From contig NW_026251882.1 in the NCBI RefSeq assembly GCF_025024155.1, forward strand, positions 1 through 17,089: a stretch of DNA of 17,089 nucleotides, written 5' to 3'. A program made the position numbers and the translations under genes. Positions 16,549-17,089 of this stretch are shown here, one piece after another; position 1 is the stretch's first letter; every line of letters begins with the position of its first letter. Source of the DNA: Gamsiella multidivaricata. Taxonomy: Eukaryota; Mortierellomycota; Mortierellomycetes; Mortierellales; Mortierellaceae. Below the pieces are notes generated by a model, which ran no database searches, was not told where the DNA came from, and saw only the letters and a program-made list of their open reading frames with translations.

Positions 16549-17089
16549 ACTGCTATGTCTACCCATGACACGAACGAACGCAGAATTATCATGCCCATCT
16601 ACTTCGATAACAATGAGTATGAGGCGCTTATCGACACAGGAGCATCAAGGTCGTTTATTGACCGCTCAATCGTGGACGATGCTCGTATCAAAGTCATCAA
16701 TGCACAAGGAAATGTATATCTAGGGCATAAAGAGATGCATGTCGCACGTATCGGAAGCACCGAAGACATCGAAATCGAGTGCAATAACCATTGCTTAACA
16801 TCAGCGTTTGAGGTGTTTGATTTGCAGCACTCATTTGTCATTGGGATGGATTTATTCCACAAACTTGGTTTCTCTATGGGAGGTATCTCCGACGGACGCG
16901 AGTCAGCCAAAGCCTGCCTCGACCAGTCGACGATGAACGACCTTCCATTTTGCCTCTAAAAATACCGGCGATAGAACTGACCGAAGAATACAAAAAAGAG
17001 AAGACAGCCTTCTTGACCACAATAACGGCTGCACTCAAGCAAAACGATGAGATCCCACGTTCGAGCCATTGTCCATTACCAGAAATGAG
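16549..17089 (+). pseudogene. Outer Ty3/Gypsy-type protease and start of pol (runs off window)
   Basis: Directly after the gag TAA the same frame stays open and encodes a retropepsin-like aspartic protease: EALIDTGASRSFIDRSIV (DTGA active site near 16636-16647) and VIGMDLFHKLGF. An ATG at 16555 is available, so the protein could be made separately or by read-through of the single TAA. This frame closes at TAA 16957-16959, but the -1 frame from about 16905 continues with plausible linker-to-RT sequence (SLPRPVDDERPSILPLKIPA; later HCPLPEM at the edge), which points to a one-base deletion in 16890-16930 or a second frameshift. The RT itself lies beyond the window. Family is Ty3/Gypsy-like by Gag/protease style; the assignment would need the RT. 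Confidence 0.75.

Overview
The window looks like nuclear DNA of a filamentous fungus. The host genes are split by short (70-87 bp) GT-AG introns, and about three quarters of the sequence is made of eukaryotic transposable elements: a Tc1/mariner element, Ty3/Gypsy chromovirus retrotransposons and solo LTRs. The overall flavour suggests an early-diverging lineage such as Mucoromycota, but that placement is an inference from general impression; no marker gene settles it. No tRNA, rRNA, CRISPR array or bacterial operon is visible.

Layout. 1-399: intergenic, nothing convincing. 400-1090 (minus): small two-exon hypothetical gene. 1418-1618: weak coding relic. 1675-1756: tandem CATACYGCA repeats directly in front of a ten-exon JmjC-domain gene (1768-4687), a putative histone-demethylase-like Fe(II)/2-oxoglutarate oxygenase with C-terminal Cys-rich fingers. 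4916-7508: a dead Tc1/mariner (DD34E) element with ~200 bp terminal inverted repeats, whose transposase gene is split by a 763 bp insertion and a 213 bp solo LTR; removing both brings the three pieces into one frame. 7515-7562: a hairpin. 7698-8263: two 164 bp inverted arms around a relic of another retroelement (LTR end, tRNA-type primer site, gag start).

8442-17089: an old Ty3/Gypsy-type element running off the right edge. Its gag is interrupted twice: by a complete 5751 bp chromovirus (9388-15138, 411 bp LTRs differing at one base, 5 bp target duplication CAAGC) and by a 369 bp solo LTR (15668-16036, target duplication GTGGA) that lies inside the gag zinc knuckle. Removing both insertions restores a continuous gag frame, so the order of events can be read. 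The old element's protease and the first part of its pol follow.

The most interesting biology is in the young chromovirus. (i) Its primer-binding site is complementary to the predicted 5' end of its own transcript, the self-priming arrangement known from Tf1/sushi-type elements; the same transcript-start motif is conserved in the otherwise diverged solo LTR. (ii) The gag-pro overlap carries a slippery-like heptamer followed by a 10 bp stem-loop that contains the gag stop codon, a good candidate for programmed -1 frameshifting. (iii) Despite near-identical LTRs, the pro-RT frame is broken by what looks like a single-base deletion.
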